In this document: in pieces, positions 6,726 to 7,754 of the stretch
How positions within the stretch are numbered: the stretch's first letter is position 1
Layout: each line of letters starts with the position of its first letter
Source of the DNA: an uncultured Prevotella sp.
Lineage (GTDB): Bacteria > Bacteroidota > Bacteroidia > Bacteroidales > Bacteroidaceae
Assembly: GCA_934219025.1 (NCBI GenBank)
Contig: CAKQDG010000102.1
Span: forward strand, 1 to 7,754
DNA: 7,754 nucleotides
Direction of reading: 5' to 3'
Made by a program: the position numbers and the translations under genes
The notes under the pieces: generated by a model
Databases searched by the model: none
What the model saw: the letters and a program-made list of their open reading frames with translations, nothing else
Told to the model about the DNA's origin: nothing

Positions 6726-6757
6726 TTTGGCTTTTTCGTTTTTTTTGTGTAAGTTTG
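6726..6757 (+). promoter_or_regulatory. Bacteroidetes-type promoter for the AAA-ATPase-like gene
   Basis: TTTG (6726-6729) and TAAGTTTG (6750-6757) are separated by 20 bp, matching the consensus TTTG, 19-21 bp, TANNTTTG. The start of transcription would fall near 6764, about 20 bases before the ATG at 6784. The 12-mer TTTTTGCGGTTT (6716-6727) just upstream also occurs at the nuclease promoter (650-661). Confidence 0.68.
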
Positions 6758-6783
6758 CATCGTAAATGTAAATAACCTCGATT

Positions 6784-7754
6784 ATGGCAAATAAACAATA
6801 TCCGATAGGAATACAGACATTTGAGCGAATACGCAAGGAAAACAAAATGTATATCGACAAAACAGAATATGTGTACCGAATGACGCATACCAATGGCACT
6901 TATTTCTTTCTGAGCCGTCCGCGCCGGTTCGGCAAGTCGCTGCTCGTGTCTACTTTCCAAAGCTATTTCGAGGGGAAAAAGGAACTGTTTGACGGTCTTG
7001 CCATATCGCAACTTGAAAAGGATTGGACGGCATATCCGGTGCTTCACTTCAGCATGGCTGGCGGCAAGCACATGGAGAAGGAGCAGCTGGAGAGATATCT
7101 GCTCAATATTTTGGCTGACAATGAAAAGCGTTTCGGGATAAGTGCTGATTCTATAGACCCGAATATCCGGCTTAAGAATCTCATTAGCGCAGTCTACGAA
7201 AAAACGGGCAAGCAGGCTGTAGTGCTTATCGACGAATACGACGCCCCGTTGCTCGATGTAGTGCACGAGGATGAGCGCCTCCCAGTGTTGCGCTATGTCA
7301 TGCGCAACTTCTACAGTCCGCTAAAAGACTGTGAGCCATATCTGCGCTTCGTGTTTCTCACCGGCATAACGAAATTCTCGCAACTCAGCATATTCAGCGA
7401 ACTCAACAACATAAAGAACATTAGCATGGACGAGCCGTACTCGGGCATTTGCGGCATCACCAAGGACGAGCTCCTCACACAGATGAGCGACGACATCGAC
7501 GAGCTTGCCCAGAAAATGAATCTCACTCGCGAACAGACCATCGACAAGCTGAAGGAGAACTACGACGGATACCATTTCTCATGTTCTGGTCCTGACGTGT
7601 TCAATCCGTTCAGTCTGCTCAACTGCTTTGCCGACGGCAAGACTAATGCCTACTGGTTCGGTTCCGGAACTCCTACGTATCTCATCGAGATGATGCGCAA
7701 GTTCGACGTCAAGCCAACCGACATCGCACCGATGTATGCCCGTGCCTCGGCTTT
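6784..7754 (+). CDS. AAA-ATPase-like protein of the PD-(D/E)XK-associated family, N-terminal part, cut by the window end
   Basis: The first 323 residues of a P-loop ATPase are visible. YPIGIQTFERIRKENKMYID (6-25) and DKTEYV (25-30) form the N-terminal signature of the AAA-ATPase_like family. The Walker A-type motif is RPRRFGKS (45-52, Lys51) and the Walker B-type motif is VVLIDEYDAP (146-155). FLTGITKFSQLSIFSELNNI (191-210) and NYDGYHFS (259-266) are further family signatures. Members are usually about 500-550 residues, with a PD-(D/E)XK nuclease-like domain at the C-terminus; that part lies outside the window, so it cannot be confirmed. ATG 6784 fits because the family signature starts within a few codons and a good promoter precedes it. 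The family is very numerous in gut Bacteroidetes; its function is unsettled, with mobile-DNA and defence roles proposed. The frame is open to the last base, with no stop or shift. Confidence 0.92.
   Translation, partial: MANKQYPIGIQTFERIRKENKMYIDKTEYVYRMTHTNGTYFFLSRPRRFGKSLLVSTFQSYFEGKKELFDGLAISQLEKDWTAYPVLHFSMAGGKHMEKEQLERYLLNILADNEKRFGISADSIDPNIRLKNLISAVYEKTGKQAVVLIDEYDAPLLDVVHEDERLPVLRYVMRNFYSPLKDCEPYLRFVFLTGITKFSQLSIFSELNNIKNISMDEPYSGICGITKDELLTQMSDDIDELAQKMNLTREQTIDKLKENYDGYHFSCSGPDVFNPFSLLNCFADGKTNAYWFGSGTPTYLIEMMRKFDVKPTDIAPMYARASA

Noticed and set aside
750..7754. A new defence system formed by nuclease, protease, DUF3843-like protein and AAA-ATPase
   Set aside because: The protease carries a lipoprotein signal and so is exported, an ordinary esterase gene and two terminators separate the ATPase from the rest, and no known defence partner is present.

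Overview
The window looks like Bacteroidetes chromosome, most likely Prevotella or a close relative. Coding regions lack Shine-Dalgarno sequences. Three intergenic regions carry the Bacteroidetes -7 motif TANNTTTG. The gene content (a DUF3843-like protein, an AAA-ATPase-like/PD-(D/E)XK gene, an Rpn/PDDEXK gene and a multi-domain CE12 pectin esterase with a Bacteroidetes-type C-terminal tail) is typical of that phylum. The genus is inferred; no rRNA or other marker is present.

Layout, all genes on the + strand. (1) 3-503: the C-terminal 166 residues of enolase, closed by a strong rho-independent terminator (546-596). (2) 648-750: a promoter with an exact -33/-7 pair and a 16-bp perfect palindrome over its spacer and -7 box. 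(3) 750-4211: a closely spaced three-gene block with gaps of 30 and 18 bp: an Rpn-family PD-(D/E)XK nuclease with a tandem AEGR repeat, a lipoprotein trypsin-like serine protease with an unusually large insertion between the catalytic His and Asp, and a 488-residue DUF3843-like protein. The block ends in a long hairpin followed by T residues (4236-4298). (4) 4385-6277: a secreted 630-residue rhamnogalacturonan acetylesterase-like SGNH/GDSL (CE12) protein with accessory beta-rich domains, followed by a terminator (6318-6360). (5) 6278-6783: a 506-bp gene-free stretch holding a candidate 175-bp MITE-like palindromic element (6379-6553) with terminal inverted repeats, a possible ACTT target duplication and an internal array with an exact 22-bp period. 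(6) 6784 to the window end: the N-terminal 323 residues of an AAA-ATPase-like protein whose usual C-terminal PD-(D/E)XK part would lie beyond the window.

How the parts may relate: enolase is glycolytic housekeeping and the CE12 protein deacetylates pectin outside the cell, so both look like ordinary metabolism. The Rpn and AAA-ATPase-like genes belong to two families that are highly multiplied in Bacteroidetes genomes and were once labelled putative transposases. They frame the accessory part of the window and have similar promoter regions. I see no convincing new multi-gene defence system. The best leads are the MITE-like element, the palindrome in the nuclease promoter, and the recurrence (or not) of the nuclease-protease-DUF3843 block in other genomes.
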